Assembly (NCBI GenBank): GCA_947258465.1 | Contig: CAMYIQ010000228.1 | Span: 1 to 6,283, forward strand | Reading direction: 5' to 3' | Source: an uncultured Erythrobacter sp. | GTDB lineage: Bacteria; Pseudomonadota; Alphaproteobacteria; Sphingomonadales; Sphingomonadaceae | DNA length: 6,283 bases | Shown here: positions 5,762 through 6,283 of the stretch, piece by piece | Layout of the letters: each line of letters opens with the position of its first letter | How positions within the stretch are numbered: position 1 is the stretch's first letter | Made by a program: the position numbers and the translations under genes | The notes under the pieces: model-generated | Told to the model about the DNA's origin: nothing | Database searches by the model: none | Seen by the model: the letters and a program-made list of their open reading frames with translations, nothing else

Positions 5762-6283
5762 TCAGGTCTCGCCGAGGTAGAGCGCGACGAAGTTGATCGT
5801 GTCGACCGCGCCGTGCACCAGCACCAGCGGGTAGATATTCCGTCTGAGGATGAGGAAGCCGATGCCGAGCATGAGCCCGATCATGCCAGTCATCACGAAA
5901 CCGAACAGGCCCTGGTAATAGAAATGGGCGAAACCGAAGATCAGCGCCGGGATGACCACCGCCAGCACACTGGCGCCGCGCAGCCTGCCGAGCCCGTCCT
6001 CGATCCGGGTGACCATATAGCCGCGAAAGAACATCTCCTCGCCGAAGGCCGCGCTGGTCCAGACGATCGCCAGCCATACGAGCAGCATCGGCAGGTTGCC
6101 CTCGACATCGCCCCACCGCGCCTGAACCCCATCCGGCAGCCCCTCGGGCTTGACGAAGCCGATCTGCTCGCCGCCGAGGATGACCAGCGCCGCGCCGCCG
6201 ATGAAGAGCAGGAAGACAAAGCCGGCCTTGGGCAGGACGAGCAGGCGCGATTTCCAGTCGGACAGCCTCACGAATCCCATATC
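5762..6283 (-). CDS. CPBP-family intramembrane glutamic protease (Rce1/Abi-like), 5' end probably outside window
   Basis: Numbering from the ATG at 6280, the 172 residues carry all three CPBP (CAAX protease and bacteriocin-processing) motifs: EEMFFR (81-86, EExxxR), FGFAH (115-119, FxxxH) and HGAVD (156-160, HxxxD/N). Hydrophobic segments lie near 18-37, 64-78, 103-120, 126-146 and 148-168. The catalytic Glu/His set is therefore complete, and an active inner-membrane peptidase is expected. Its substrate is unknown; relatives act in CAAX processing, bacteriocin maturation or immunity. The ATG is 3 bp from the window edge and the frame stays open (GAT before it). The first residues, GFVRLSDWKSRLL, resemble the internal 'LGF/LGLRRP..W..T/SLL' block found after the first membrane helix of full-length relatives, so the real start is probably upstream and the protein longer. 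It ends in TGA 53 bp before the permease and is probably co-transcribed with it. Confidence 0.88.
   Translation of the reverse strand, partial: DMGFVRLSDWKSRLLVLPKAGFVFLLFIGGAALVILGGEQIGFVKPEGLPDGVQARWGDVEGNLPMLLVWLAIVWTSAAFGEEMFFRGYMVTRIEDGLGRLRGASVLAVVIPALIFGFAHFYYQGLFGFVMTGMIGLMLGIGFLILRRNIYPLVLVHGAVDTINFVALYLGET

Noticed and set aside
3720..5780. 686-codon open frame on the plus strand across the flavoprotein and permease
   Set aside because: Its product is Arg/His/Asp/Gly-rich with no recognisable domain, and it lies antisense to two genes with clear family motifs. Long antisense frames are expected in GC-rich DNA.
5709..6116. Possible N-terminal extension of the permease
   Set aside because: This part is Arg-rich nonsense overlapping the protease in another frame. 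The ATG at 5708 gives a normal APC permease length and a ribosome site.

Overview
This 6.3 kb, high-GC window reads as ordinary chromosome of an alphaproteobacterium, most likely a sphingomonad (Sphingomonadaceae or Erythrobacteraceae). That placement rests on recall of protein style: the TonB-dependent receptor C-terminus, the RdsA/YhiN-type flavoprotein and the WS/DGAT plus lipase-like hydrolase pair all look sphingomonad. No similarity search was run. There is no tRNA, rRNA, CRISPR array, insertion sequence or phage gene, and coding density is very high.

Layout. Positions 1-696 (+) hold the C-terminal part of a TonB-dependent outer-membrane receptor whose N-terminus lies left of the window. 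Everything else is on the minus strand. Read in the direction of transcription, from right to left, it runs: a CPBP/Rce1-like intramembrane protease (6283-5762, N-terminus probably off the right edge), a 53 bp gap with an inverted repeat, an APC-superfamily amino-acid permease (5708-4425), an RdsA/YhiN-family FAD enzyme (4424-3237), a 161 bp intergenic region with a candidate promoter, a wax ester synthase/diacylglycerol acyltransferase (3075-1477) with a lysine-rich tail, and a small alpha/beta hydrolase (1480-701). The hydrolase and the receptor converge tail to tail, 4 bp apart.

How the genes relate. Two transcription units are likely. The first is protease-permease-flavoprotein. The permease stop TAA is followed at once, in the same frame, by the GTG start of the flavoprotein, which suggests translational coupling; the products share no obvious pathway. 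The second is acyltransferase-hydrolase, joined by a 4 bp ATGA overlap. The first enzyme would make neutral storage lipid (wax ester or triacylglycerol), and the second could hydrolyse an ester in the same lipid economy. That functional link is inferred from gene arrangement only.

Nothing here is a clearly new system. The points most worth a second look are the histone-H1-like tail on the acyltransferase, its tight coupling to a hydrolase, the predicted rRNA-dihydrouridine role of the flavoprotein, and the zero-gap in-frame permease/flavoprotein junction.
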